In this document: positions 50,915-59,632 of the stretch, one piece after another
How positions within the stretch are numbered: the first letter of the stretch is position 1
How the letters are laid out: the number at the start of each line of letters is the position of its first letter
Origin: Bifidobacterium felsineum
GTDB lineage: Bacteria; Actinomycetota; Actinomycetes; Actinomycetales; Bifidobacteriaceae
Assembly (NCBI RefSeq): GCF_002802915.1
Contig: NZ_PEBJ01000001.1
Span: forward strand, 186,001 to 250,000
Length of the DNA stretch: 64,000 nucleotides
Direction: 5' to 3'
The notes under the pieces: model-generated
The model's database searches: none
Told to the model about the DNA's origin: nothing
Seen by the model: the letters and a program-made list of their open reading frames with translations, nothing else
Program-made: the position numbers and the translations under genes

Positions 50915-52741
50915 ATGAAGATGAGAAAGCTATTCGCCGGCCTCGCTGCCGCCGCCACCCTCTTCGGTGGCCTGGCAATGGGCGCCATGACCGCCAACGC
51001 GGTGGATGTGGACGGCAATAACGTGGTGACGAGCAATGCCACGTTTAAGTTCACCGCTGATGATGCAAGCCAGTGGACCGGTCGCACTATCAAGTACTAC
51101 AAGCTGGCTGATTATGTGCAGTATGATGCCAACTCCGCTGATACTACCGCTGCACAGTATGGCGTGCAGACTGCAGCTGGTGCGAACCGCGCAGCCATCA
51201 AGACAGCTCTTGAGGCTGCTGTTGCTAATACGACACCGGCTCTTACCGTTCCAAACGATAATACGACTGATTTGATGGCATGGGCTTTGCAGCAAGGTGC
51301 ACTTGATAAGGAGTCTGCTAAACCGTGGACGGGTTCTACTCGTAACTTCGCACAGTCGCTGAAGACTAATGCTCTGGTAACTGGTGATACGACAAACTTG
51401 AAGGAAGCGACGCTCGCCGTTACTGGTACGGACCGCACGGTTTCCTTGCCGGCTGGTGTCTACCTGTTCCTTGATACTGCGGCTATCACCGACGCCACAA
51501 TTACTGAAGGGCAGAATGGCAACATTCAGCAAGGTGACGAGAACGGAGACAAGGGCGGCAAGGTTGTTACCCAATCTGCTCCGATTGTAATTGCCTCCGG
51601 TACCGTTTCTGATGGTGCTATCACTGACCCGCTCAAAGACACGACGGATCCAACGAACAATGCTAGCGGCGATAACATCGTTGCATTGAAGAATCACGTT
51701 TCTCCCGTCGCCAAGACTGTGAACGATAATGACAAGACAGTTTCTACTGGCCAAGTCGTTACCTACACGCTTACAAGTGAGCTGCCGGCCGTTACCACTG
51801 GTTTTGACAACTACAAGTTCACCCTCACCGATACGCCAGGCATCGGCCAGACTGTTGACCTGAGCAAGGACTTCATCGTGAAGGTTGGAGGTGCGGAACT
51901 TGCCGCACATGATCAGACCACCAATCCAACTGGATATGAATTGACGTTCAATAAACAGGTTGAACAAGTAGAGCAGACCGCCAAGAAGTTCGATGGCAAT
52001 GGATCTAAGGCCTTTATCATCGATCTCAGCAAGTATGTGAACTCGAAAAAGGCTGATGAGCCTCTCGCTGATACTGCTCGTGTTGTTGAAGTGACTTACA
52101 AAGCCACTATCAACGAGAATGCGAAGACAAATCACTCCGTGCCGAACACCGTTGAGGTGAACGACAACAACTCCAAGGCCGAAGACAAGACCAAGCTCAC
52201 GCTTGGTAAGTTCGCTTTCACCAAGACTGATGCTCAGGGCAATGCGCTGCAGGGTGCCGAGTTCACCATCACCGCTGCTGAAGATGACACCAGCAACGAT
52301 AAGGATGACAATCCGACCGTTCCGACGGATGCGGATAGGATTGCAACTTCTAATTCCGACGGTGTGGTTACCTTCGACGGTCTTGCCGATGGTGTGTATG
52401 AAGTGACTGAGACTAAGGTGCCTGAGGGCTTCCTCGGCCATGTCGACTCTGGTGACCCAACTGTTGCCGCGAAGTTCAAGGTCACTATCAAGGATGGCGA
52501 GGCCACTAAATTCCAGGGAACTGATCTCTTTGGCCTTGCTCTGAGCCTCGACAACCCGACGACCTCCGGTGACAACAACCTGACCAACTACAAGGTGAAG
52601 AACGTTAAGAACATCACCGAGCTGCCGAAGACCGGTGCTGCAGGCATTGCTCTGTTCTTCGTCATCGCCGCCCTCCTCGCAGGTGCTGGCGTGACCGTCT
52701 ACCTCAAGTCCCGCGCCACCAAGCGTGCTCTCCATGCTTAG
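50915..52741 (+). CDS. Major fimbrial pilin (SpaA/FimA-type)
   Basis: 608 residues. Signal peptide MKMRKLFAGLAAAATLFGG, cleavage near TANA-VDV. A central D2-type isopeptide domain (VAKTVNDNDKTVSTGQVVTYTLTSE...NTVEVNDNN), in which the KTVN lysine is a candidate pilin-motif lysine, then a Cna-B domain starting FAFTKTDAQGNALQGAEF with E-box YEVTETKVPEGF. It ends LPKTG (570-574), helix and basic tail. AAGAAGGG precedes the ATG. Together with the sortase and tip protein it forms a pilus operon; the frame is open upstream but not coding. Confidence 0.93.
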   Translation: MKMRKLFAGLAAAATLFGGLAMGAMTANAVDVDGNNVVTSNATFKFTADDASQWTGRTIKYYKLADYVQYDANSADTTAAQYGVQTAAGANRAAIKTALEAAVANTTPALTVPNDNTTDLMAWALQQGALDKESAKPWTGSTRNFAQSLKTNALVTGDTTNLKEATLAVTGTDRTVSLPAGVYLFLDTAAITDATITEGQNGNIQQGDENGDKGGKVVTQSAPIVIASGTVSDGAITDPLKDTTDPTNNASGDNIVALKNHVSPVAKTVNDNDKTVSTGQVVTYTLTSELPAVTTGFDNYKFTLTDTPGIGQTVDLSKDFIVKVGGAELAAHDQTTNPTGYELTFNKQVEQVEQTAKKFDGNGSKAFIIDLSKYVNSKKADEPLADTARVVEVTYKATINENAKTNHSVPNTVEVNDNNSKAEDKTKLTLGKFAFTKTDAQGNALQGAEFTITAAEDDTSNDKDDNPTVPTDADRIATSNSDGVVTFDGLADGVYEVTETKVPEGFLGHVDSGDPTVAAKFKVTIKDGEATKFQGTDLFGLALSLDNPTTSGDNNLTNYKVKNVKNITELPKTGAAGIALFFVIAALLAGAGVTVYLKSRATKRALHA

Positions 52742-52775
52742 GGTAGAGAACAAGTAAGAATAACTTAATCCATTA

Positions 52776-52807
52776 AGCGGAGTCAGTTTGCTGGCTCCGC
52801 TTTTTTA
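52776..52807 (+). terminator. Terminator of the pilin gene
   Basis: AGCGGAG-TCAG-TTTG-CTGG-CTCCGCT, followed by TTTTTT. Confidence 0.9.
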
Positions 52808-53113
52808 ATTGGTGGAGGAGAAAAAGAAGTTTGCCGAGCAATTGCATAACGGCTGTGTTCCGTCGGTGCCGTCCAGAAGTTCCTTGCTTGATATGTGCCT
52901 GATCTCACGCGCGTTATTCCCGTGTATCATTACGCATACAATCGCTCCAGCAAAACGGAAATTTCGCCAACGATGAGGTGTGGCTCACCCATGCGGAAAG
53001 CAGAATCAATCAATCTAGGCTGCTCTGATGTTCATCCTTGCTGCATTGCTGATTGGATTTGTTGTGCTATCGAAAAAGCCTATGCGTTTCTAGCGTATCT
53101 AAGTGGTAGCAGG

Positions 53114-53326
53114 TGGGATGTAACTGCAAAATAGGCATTTTTGCATTTCCGTCCCACTCGCTATAGTGTCGCCGGTACGGCGCAGTTTTCAAGAATGGCT
53201 TGTTTCCGCGGTTTTCTGATTGTGGTGGTGTGGCACAATAGTCGCGTATAACGTTTGACCGCACTGTTGTGACGGAATCAAACGGGATGGAACTGCAGAA
53301 TCGGCGTTTTTGCGGTTGCGTCCCGC
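53114..53326 (+). repeat. Direct repeat, two 44-bp copies
   Basis: GGGATG-AACTGCA-AAT-GGC-TTTTTGC and CGTCCC are shared by 53114-53157 and 53283-53326, 169 bases apart, with scattered differences. Confidence 0.65.
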
Positions 53327-53482
53327 AGCTGGGTGCCGCGTAACATCAGAAAGCTCGTTTCTGAAATCGAATGGCACACTAGAGCGCCCGCACGACCCAG
53401 TTCTATTCCAAGACGCCTATGCGAATAGAAATGCATGTCCCACAGACCTCTTGTTTCGCATACACGCGTCAAACGCACTCCA

Positions 53483-53524
53483 TGAAAAAGACCCGGCTGC
53501 GAGGTGCTGCGGCCGGGCCTTTTG
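53483..53524 (-). terminator. Hairpin resembling the one at 53803
   Basis: GGCCCGGCC...GCCGGGTC with TTTTTC on the minus strand. Strongly resembles the hairpin after the membrane protein gene, so it may be its duplicate; no gene upstream on the minus strand is convincing. Confidence 0.6.
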
Positions 53525-53802
53525 AGAGAAGGAGAGAGAAGAAGAAAGGGGTTCAATTATAGTTATGGGGCTGCCGGGCGGTGCGATCGCTGCGGTCAAT
53601 CAACATCGCTGAAGCATGTGCCTCGCTGGCTTGCAGGGTTGCGGCCACGATCCTTTCGAATCGTTTCCGGGGCTTTGCTTGCCGGTAGTTCTTATATAAG
53701 CGCCTGAACCTGAGCGGCTCGATGCGTTTGCCTCAAAACCGCGAGGCAATAGCCTGAAAGAATCGTGGGAACGGCATCGGCGTCATTATGATGTAATGCG
53801 TT

Positions 53803-53846
53803 CCATGAAAATGGCCCGGCTGCACGGTGTTGCAGCTGGGCCATTA
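53803..53846 (-). terminator. Terminator of the small membrane protein gene
   Basis: On the minus strand, ATGGCCCAGCTGCA...TGCAGCCGGGCCAT then TTTTC, 21 bases after the stop of the gene ending at 53867. Confidence 0.7.
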
Positions 53847-53866
53847 GCGAGAGAAGTAGAATTCCA

Positions 53867-54229
53867 TTATTGGCGAGGTGATTGCGGTGCCTGTGGCTGA
53901 GTAGGAGCTCCCTGAGCAGTAGGGGCTTGGAATTGCGCTTGAGCCTGAGCGGCCTGGGCCTGCGCGCGTGCTGCGGCCTGCTTTTGAGCGGCTTCCTGCG
54001 CTTCCTCTTCCTCGGCCTTCTTTTTGGTGTAGTAATACTGAGCCACCATGATCGCCGCGATGATGACAATCCAAATCAGGCTTCTGACAAGGTCATCGGC
54101 AAGCACTCCGAGAATCAGCAGAAGAACACACAGGCCGATGGTAAAGGGCATCAGTTTCTTAGTACGACGGAACTTGCCGCGGTAATTCATAGCCCAGTAG
54201 TTGAATGAATGATCTTTTTTGCCGGCCAT
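53867..54229 (-). CDS. Small membrane protein of unknown function
   Basis: 120 residues. A charged N-terminus (MAGKKDHSFNYWAMNYRGKFRRTKK) is followed by two hydrophobic helices (about 27-44 and 49-65), then a coiled-coil-like Glu/Ala/Gln stretch (KKKAEEEEAQEAAQKQAAARAQ) and a Pro/Gln-rich tail. The start at 54229 is supported by AAGGAGG seven bases before it. No family is recognised. Confidence 0.75.
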   Translation of the reverse strand: MAGKKDHSFNYWAMNYRGKFRRTKKLMPFTIGLCVLLLILGVLADDLVRSLIWIVIIAAIMVAQYYYTKKKAEEEEAQEAAQKQAAARAQAQAAQAQAQFQAPTAQGAPTQPQAPQSPRQ

Positions 54230-54510
54230 GATGGCCTCCTTGCTGGTAATGATGCGCCGATTGCAACCTCCACGACGTACCACCATTTTATGGCGTATTG
54301 CCTAATAACCGTAAGGTGGCGGGCAAATCCTGCCTGCTAATTCATGCATTGTTCACGTCCGCATGATGGGTGTGCGGCCATATAGCAAGGCGTGCGCTCC
54401 TTATAATCGTGCCGCTTACGTAGAATAAAGCGCAAAACGTGGGGCAACGGCGGCATCGCAAGTGTATCCGTAGCTCGAAGTGCAGTTGAAGAGAAGAACG
54501 AAGGACAACA

Positions 54511-55275
54511 GTGGCTCTCATCGTGCAGAAGTACGGCGGCTCGTCGGTCGCCGATACCGATTCGATCAAGCGTGTGGCCAAGCGCGTTGTTGAGACGGAG
54601 AAAAAAGGAAACAAGGTGGCCGTGGTGGTCTCCGCCATGGGCGACACCACCGATGACCTCATCGACCAGGCATTGAGCATCGATTCCAACCCGCCGGAGC
54701 GCGAGATGGATATGCTCATGACCGCAGGCGAACGTATCTCTATGAGCCTGCTCGCCATGGCCATTCACGCCGAAGGCAGCCGCGCCCATTCGTTCACCGG
54801 TCAGCAGGCTGGCTTCTTCACCGACGCCCGTTATGGTGCGGCCCACATCAAGGCCGTCAAGCCGGACCGCGTGAAGAACGCGCTCGCCTTGGGCGACATC
54901 GCCATTGTGGCCGGCTTCCAGGGCATCAACGCCAAGGGTGACGCCACCACGCTCGGCCGTGGCGGTTCGGACACCTCCGCCGTGGCGCTCGCCGTGGCCC
55001 TTGGTGCGGACATCTGCGAGATTTACACCGATGTGGACGGCATTTTCACCGCCGATCCGCGCATCGTGCCCGCCGCCCGCCGCATTCCGGTGATTGATTA
55101 CGATTCCATCCTCGAAATGGCGTCCTGCGGCTCCAAGGTGCTCGCGTTGCGCTGCGTGGAATACGCCCAGCGATTCAACATGCCGCTGCACGTGCGCTCC
55201 TCGTTCTCGCACCGCCCGGGCACGCTGGTGGTGCCGGAAGGTGTGGATCCGCGCACGCTGCCGAACATCGACTGA
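54511..55275 (+). CDS. lysC: Aspartokinase catalytic subunit (split form)
   Basis: Phosphorylates aspartate, the first step to lysine, methionine and threonine. 254 residues covering only the amino-acid kinase domain: [75 protein letters not shown], and [12 protein letters not shown]. It stops there; normal single-chain aspartokinases continue with two ACT domains, which here are in the next gene. The start codon is GTG at 54511 after GAAGGA. No frame error is visible at the break. Confidence 0.93.
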   Translation: MALIVQKYGGSSVADTDSIKRVAKRVVETEKKGNKVAVVVSAMGDTTDDLIDQALSIDSNPPEREMDMLMTAGERISMSLLAMAIHAEGSRAHSFTGQQAGFFTDARYGAAHIKAVKPDRVKNALALGDIAIVAGFQGINAKGDATTLGRGGSDTSAVALAVALGADICEIYTDVDGIFTADPRIVPAARRIPVIDYDSILEMASCGSKVLALRCVEYAQRFNMPLHVRSSFSHRPGTLVVPEGVDPRTLPNID

Positions 55276-55340
55276 GACCGAGCTGTCGGTGCAATTAAGA
55301 CATTAGAAAACGTAAAACTTTCAACAAGACAAGGCAAGAC

Positions 55341-55907
55341 ATGACTGAAGAAGAAGCAAAATCGATGGGTGACCTGTTCCCCGACCTCGGCCCTGAAGCC
55401 CCGGTGATCTCCGGCATCGCACATGACCGCTCCGAAGCGCTGGCCACCGTGCGCGGCGTGCCGAATGAACCGGGTATGGCCGCCAAGGTGTTCACCGAGC
55501 TAGCCTCCGCAGGCGTGAACGTGGACATGATCGTGCAGGCCGGCGCATCCGTGGGCACTGCCGACATCTCCTTCACCGTTCCGGAGGCCGCCGTCAAGCA
55601 GGTGCAGGATACGCTGCTCGACAAGCAGGATGAGCTCGGCTATCACTCCTTCGACATCAACACCAACGTCGGCAAGGTTGCCGTGGTGGGCGTCGGCATG
55701 AAGACCCACTCCGGTCTGGCTGCCAAGTTCTTCCGTGCCTTGAGCGAGAAGGGCATCAACGTGCTGATGATCTCCACCTCCGAGATCCGCATCGCCGCCC
55801 TGGTGCCGCTTGAGCAGCTCAACGAAGCCGTCAAGGCGCTGCACACCGCTTACGGCCTCGACGCCAAGCAGATTGAAGCCGTGGTTTACGGCGGTACCGG
55901 CCGCTGA
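55341..55907 (+). CDS. Aspartokinase regulatory (ACT-domain) subunit
   Basis: 188 residues with two ACT domains: first VISGIAHDRSEALATVRGVPNEPGMAAKVFTELASAGVNVDMIVQ, second KVAVVGVGMKTHSGLAAKFFRALSEKGINVLMISTSEIRIAALV. These are the C-terminal half of a typical aspartokinase, where lysine/threonine bind. The preceding gene has the kinase domain only, so both should be one functional enzyme in two chains, as alpha and beta subunits are in corynebacteria (there from one gene). AAGGCAAG precedes the ATG. Confidence 0.9.
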   Translation: MTEEEAKSMGDLFPDLGPEAPVISGIAHDRSEALATVRGVPNEPGMAAKVFTELASAGVNVDMIVQAGASVGTADISFTVPEAAVKQVQDTLLDKQDELGYHSFDINTNVGKVAVVGVGMKTHSGLAAKFFRALSEKGINVLMISTSEIRIAALVPLEQLNEAVKALHTAYGLDAKQIEAVVYGGTGR

Positions 55908-55954
55908 GCTTGTGCGTATGCGCGCGTAATCGCAGGTCATTCGCGCTATTACAT

Positions 55955-55984
55955 GAGAAAGCCCTCCATCTGGAGGGCTTTCTC
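55955..55984 (+). terminator. Terminator of the aspartokinase genes
   Basis: GAGAAAGCCCTCC-ATCT-GGAGGGCTTTCTC, perfect 13-bp stem. It forms the left edge of the larger inverted repeat 55975-56187. Confidence 0.8.
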
Positions 55985-56187
55985 CGTTACGAGGGGTTGA
56001 TTTGGCTTATGTCGGAGGTCTATCTCCGTTACGAGGGGTTCCTCCCCAAGTAGAGCCACCCCCAAAATGGCGTAATGACGTTGAGAGAACGCGGTTCATA
56101 CTCGTGGTTTCGTTCTCGAGGTACCCCTCGTAAAACAGATAAATGTTCCGGAAGTCACAAATCAACCCCTCGTAAGCGAGAAAGCCC
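55975..56187. repeat. 213-bp inverted-repeat element between aspartokinase and asd
   Basis: Arms of 30 bases (55975-56004 and 56158-56187) are complementary with two mismatches. The core TTACGAGGGGT occurs twice rightward (from 55987 and 56029) and twice leftward (ACCCCTCGTAA ending 56133 and 56175). A further hairpin GAGAACG/CGTTCTC lies inside (56085-56117). No open reading frame of note. Confidence 0.75.
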
Positions 56188-56221
56188 GTTGCTTCACCGC
56201 ATAATGCGGCAGCAACGGGCT
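56183..56221 (-). terminator. Terminator of asd
   Basis: AGCCCGTTGCT and AGCAACGGGCT, with an inner CCGCATAATGCGG stem; on the minus strand followed by TTTC. Confidence 0.75.
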
Positions 56222-56240
56222 ATCTCATACTGGCGTGGTG

Positions 56241-57335
56241 CTACTTCTTCGTGATGTAGCCCAAGGCCTTGAGCATTTCGGCGCATTCCAGAGCACCGCC
56301 GGCGGCACCGCGCAGCGTGTTGTGCGCGAGACCCACGAACTTCCAGTCGAAAATGGAATCCTCACGCAAGCGTCCGATGGAGACGCCCATGCCGCCTTCG
56401 TAATCCACGTCCAGCTTGACCTGCGGGCGGTCGTCCTCGGTCAGGTACTGGATGAAGTGCTTCGGCGCATGCGGCAGACCCAGCTCGGCAGCCTGGGAGG
56501 TGTAGTTCACCAGACGGTCGATGAGCTCCTCCTTGGTGGCTTTCTTGCCGAAGTTCAGGAACACGGTGGCGGTGTGGCCGTTCAGCACGGGCACGCGAAT
56601 GCACTGCGAAGTGATCTTCAGCGGACCATCGAACGGCACAATCTCGCCGCGCTCAGAATCCACATGGCCGAACACCTTGAGCGGTTCCTTCTCGCTCTTG
56701 GCTTCCTCGCCGGAGATGAACGGAATGATGTTGCCCACCATTTCAGGCCAATCCTTGAACGTCTTACCCGCGCCGGAAATGGCCTGATACGTGCTCACGA
56801 CCACCTCATGCGGCTCGAATTCCTTCCAAGCGGCCAGTGCCGGGGTGTATGCCTGAATCGAGCAGTTCGGTTTGACGGCGATGAAGCCGCGCGTGGTGCC
56901 GAGACGCTTGCGCTGATGCTCGATCACCGCGAAGTGCTCCGGGTTGATCTCCGGCACGACCATCGGCACATCCGGCGTCCAACGATGCGCGCTGTTGTTG
57001 GAGACCACTGGGGTCTCGGTCTTCGCGTAACGCTCCTCAATGGCGCGAATCTGGTCCTTCGGCATGTTCACCGCGGAGAACATGAAGTCCACGCCGCCCG
57101 CCACGGCCTCGGCATTATCGCCGTCTACGACCACCATGTGCTTGGCGTATTCGGGCATCGGCGTTTCCATCTTCCAACGGTCGCCCACGGCCTCCTCATA
57201 CGTCTTGCCGGCGCTGTGCGCGGAAGCGGCAAGAGTGACCACCTCGAACCACGGGTGATTCTCCAGCAACGTTACGAAACGCTGGCCCACCATACCGGTG
57301 GCGCCAAGAATGCCGACCTTCAATTTTTCGGACAT
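56241..57335 (-). CDS. asd: Aspartate-semialdehyde dehydrogenase
   Basis: Reduces aspartyl phosphate to aspartate semialdehyde, using NADPH; the next step after aspartokinase, which lies divergently to the left. 364 residues: cofactor loop VGILGATGMVGQRF, SNNSAHRW, catalytic Cys158 in KPNCSIQAY, and NGHTATVF with the catalytic His. The pattern KPNCSIQ and length resemble the archaeal/yeast subfamily more than the E. coli one. The start codon ATG at 57335 is preceded by AGAAGGTAAT. Confidence 0.95.
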   Translation of the reverse strand: MSEKLKVGILGATGMVGQRFVTLLENHPWFEVVTLAASAHSAGKTYEEAVGDRWKMETPMPEYAKHMVVVDGDNAEAVAGGVDFMFSAVNMPKDQIRAIEERYAKTETPVVSNNSAHRWTPDVPMVVPEINPEHFAVIEHQRKRLGTTRGFIAVKPNCSIQAYTPALAAWKEFEPHEVVVSTYQAISGAGKTFKDWPEMVGNIIPFISGEEAKSEKEPLKVFGHVDSERGEIVPFDGPLKITSQCIRVPVLNGHTATVFLNFGKKATKEELIDRLVNYTSQAAELGLPHAPKHFIQYLTEDDRPQVKLDVDYEGGMGVSIGRLREDSIFDWKFVGLAHNTLRGAAGGALECAEMLKALGYITKK

Positions 57336-57534
57336 AATTACCTTCTGGGTCCAAGGAACACGATCGCTCGGCCACGCAAAACAGCGGAAGCCGAATACGG
57401 GTCAATATTGTACGGAATCCACGCACTCGCAGTGCCGCGTTTCCCATATGATGATGGCCGGTGCTGGTGGCCGCGGGGCATTGCACCTGAACTTCACGCA
57501 CCGCCTGTGCCGCCACGTTGCTAGGCTTGTAGCC

Positions 57535-58155
57535 ATGTCTATTGCATCAGTAGAGGCGCAAAAACAGCTTGACCGTATCGTGGCTCTTGGTTACCCGGAT
57601 GTGGCGGACATGTCCGCCGCCGCATTCCGCGCATTGGCCCGCCCGTTGATTGGCGCGCTCGAGCATTCCGACCTCGGCTCGAATATTCTCCTGGTGCCGA
57701 CTCGCGAGCTGGTCTCGCCCGAATCGCTGATCGCGCGAACCTCCATCAATCGCATGGCCGGCTTTACCACCATGCCCCCGCGCGATATCGCCAGCTTCCT
57801 GCCCATCAGCGGTTTCACGCCGCCGGAAGGCCCGTTCTATTTGGTGGTCGACCCGCACACCGGCACCTGCTACATCAACCGCGAGCCGGACGTGGCTCGC
57901 AAACTGCTCGATTCCGACGACCGACTGCCGCTCACCCTTGAAGAGGGCCTTGCCATCGCCACCCAGCATCCGGAATGGCTGATGGTCAAGAACGGCTTCA
58001 ATCTGCTCGGGTCCCGCTCCGCGGACGGCCGCGTACCCAGCATCTGGATGAGCCAGAACGCGCCTCGCCTGGGGGCAGTCTGGCCGAACTCCCGCCATAC
58101 GTGGCTTGGCAATGCATACTGCGCTGCACGCCGTGGCGTCAGCCTCTTCCGCTGA
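57535..58155 (+). CDS. DUF5701-like protein of unknown function
   Basis: 206 residues, soluble, no signal peptide. Recognisable blocks: EAQKQLDRIVALGYPDVADMSAAAFRALARPL, NILLVPTRELVSPESLI, TTMPPRDIASFLPISGFTPPEGPFYLVVDPHTG and a C-terminal IWMSQNAPRLGAVWPNSRHTWLGNAYC. It resembles a conserved actinobacterial DUF family; function unknown. The start at 57535 is chosen because the frame upstream is not protein-like. Confidence 0.78.
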   Translation: MSIASVEAQKQLDRIVALGYPDVADMSAAAFRALARPLIGALEHSDLGSNILLVPTRELVSPESLIARTSINRMAGFTTMPPRDIASFLPISGFTPPEGPFYLVVDPHTGTCYINREPDVARKLLDSDDRLPLTLEEGLAIATQHPEWLMVKNGFNLLGSRSADGRVPSIWMSQNAPRLGAVWPNSRHTWLGNAYCAARRGVSLFR

Positions 58156-58231
58156 ACACCCACCAAACGCCCTGTGCCGGTCCTGTGAATAGCCGGGCGC
58201 AAACCATCGCACGCTCGTACACTGAAGAACC

Positions 58232-59608
58232 ATGACAAGCCTGCGATTTCGCAAAGACGGCAGCTTCCGCGTGCTGCAAATGGCCGACGTGCAAGACGGC
58301 CCTGATGTGCAACCCGACACCATCCGACTCATCCGCGAGGCCATTCGCGAAGCCGACCCCGATCTGGTGGTATTCACCGGCGACCAAATCCGAGGCTATG
58401 ACCCCGCCTACATCGACACCTTTCTGCGCCGCCGCGGCGAGGAGCCGGGCGCCCGCGTGCGTGCGGTCACCGAGGTCGAAGCCAAACTTCGCGGCGTCAA
58501 GCGCCACTTTGCCAAAGACGCCGAGCACCCCGATGCCCCCACCATCGACGAACTGATGGACCAGACCCGCGACAAGGTCCGCCGCACCTTCGCCGGTTTC
58601 CTGGGGCCGATTATCGAAGCCGGCGTGCCGTTCGCCGCGACTTACGGCAATCACGACTTCCAATGCGGCATCCTGGCCGACGAGCAGGATGACATCTACC
58701 GTGAATTCCCAGGCTGCCTCAACCCCGCCGACAGTCTCGAGCCCGGCACCTTCGCACTGCCCATCGAGGCTTCCGATGGTTCGGGCCGCGTGGCCATGTC
58801 CGTTATGATGGTGAACTCCGGCGATTACGCGGCCGATGTCGATGTCGCTGGCGAGCGTGAAAACGACGCCCAATACCCCGCCTATGTGGTCAACTCGCGT
58901 GGCCTCGACCTAGCTGATTCCGATGGCTACGGCACCCCGACCCCGGAAGCGCTCGAATGGCTGGGCGCGGTGCAGGATGAGCTGGGTGCGCGCAACGGCG
59001 ACGGCAAGCCGGTGCCGGCCATCGCCTTCCAGCACATTCCGCCGCAGGAGTTCTACGACTGCTTGAAGGAGGTGCCCGCCTGGACGCCGAACGCCGTGGA
59101 AGGTGCGCGCACCCACGAAGGCCACTGCTATGTGTTGAACCACGAGGTGTGCCGCCCGGGCTCCCGCTTGGGCGAAGCCATCGGCTGCGCGGACGAAAAC
59201 GTGGGGGAGGTCGCCGCGCTCAATGTTGCCGGCGGCTATTTCGCGCTGTTCTGCGGACATGATCACAAGAACGCGTTCGTGGGCCATGTGCATGGGCTCG
59301 ATTTGGGTTATGCGCCCACCTGCGGCTTCGAATGCTACGGGCCGAAGTCCCGGTACCGTGGCATCCGGCTGTTCGAATTCCATGAAAGCAATCCGGCCGG
59401 TTACGTGACCCGTATGCTCACATGGGGTGATTTGGTGGGCCGATACTCCAGCAATGAGGTACGCGTCTGGTTTGAGGACCATTGCGTGACCGGAGCGGTG
59501 AGCTTGCGCAACGAACTGCGCCGCCCGCAGGTCTTCGCCGTGCTCGCTGGCGCGATGAGCCTCGGATTCCTAGCGATGGTACGCTCGCTGGTCAGCGGCA
59601 AACGCTGA
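58232..59608 (+). CDS. Calcineurin-like metallophosphoesterase
   Basis: 458 residues. Metal-binding motifs of the family are present: QMADVQDGPD near residue 17 (the usual DxH reads DVQD, with Gln for His), LVVFTGDQIRG, PFAATYGNHDF, and the His motifs FQHIPPQEF and FCGHDHKNAF. It resembles Dcr2/PhoD-type phosphoesterases of unknown substrate. No signal peptide is seen, but residues 435-455 form a possible C-terminal hydrophobic helix. The ATG follows GAAGAACC. Confidence 0.85.
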   Translation: MTSLRFRKDGSFRVLQMADVQDGPDVQPDTIRLIREAIREADPDLVVFTGDQIRGYDPAYIDTFLRRRGEEPGARVRAVTEVEAKLRGVKRHFAKDAEHPDAPTIDELMDQTRDKVRRTFAGFLGPIIEAGVPFAATYGNHDFQCGILADEQDDIYREFPGCLNPADSLEPGTFALPIEASDGSGRVAMSVMMVNSGDYAADVDVAGERENDAQYPAYVVNSRGLDLADSDGYGTPTPEALEWLGAVQDELGARNGDGKPVPAIAFQHIPPQEFYDCLKEVPAWTPNAVEGARTHEGHCYVLNHEVCRPGSRLGEAIGCADENVGEVAALNVAGGYFALFCGHDHKNAFVGHVHGLDLGYAPTCGFECYGPKSRYRGIRLFEFHESNPAGYVTRMLTWGDLVGRYSSNEVRVWFEDHCVTGAVSLRNELRRPQVFAVLAGAMSLGFLAMVRSLVSGKR

Positions 59609-59632
59609 CAGGGAACAGCGGTTTGTTCAGCG

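Larger units (their letters stand above)
52808..53866 (+). other. Non-coding, repeat-bearing region
   Basis: About 1.06 kb without a credible gene; short open frames have no ribosome binding sites or protein-like content. It contains a 44-bp direct repeat (53114-53157 and 53283-53326), and two related hairpins at 53483-53524 and 53803-53846. The left part is AT-rich, like the pilus genes. It may be the scar of a lost or transferred segment. Confidence 0.6.

Noticed and set aside
53417..53660. Possible minus-strand leader peptides (TTG-started MTAAIAPPG..., or MLIDRSDRTARQ...) before the hairpin at 53483
   Set aside because: No ribosome binding site and no downstream gene on that strand for the hairpin to control.
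56235..57524. 429-codon plus-strand frame opposite asd
   Set aside because: It mirrors asd, which has clear catalytic motifs on the minus strand; the opposing translation matches no protein pattern.
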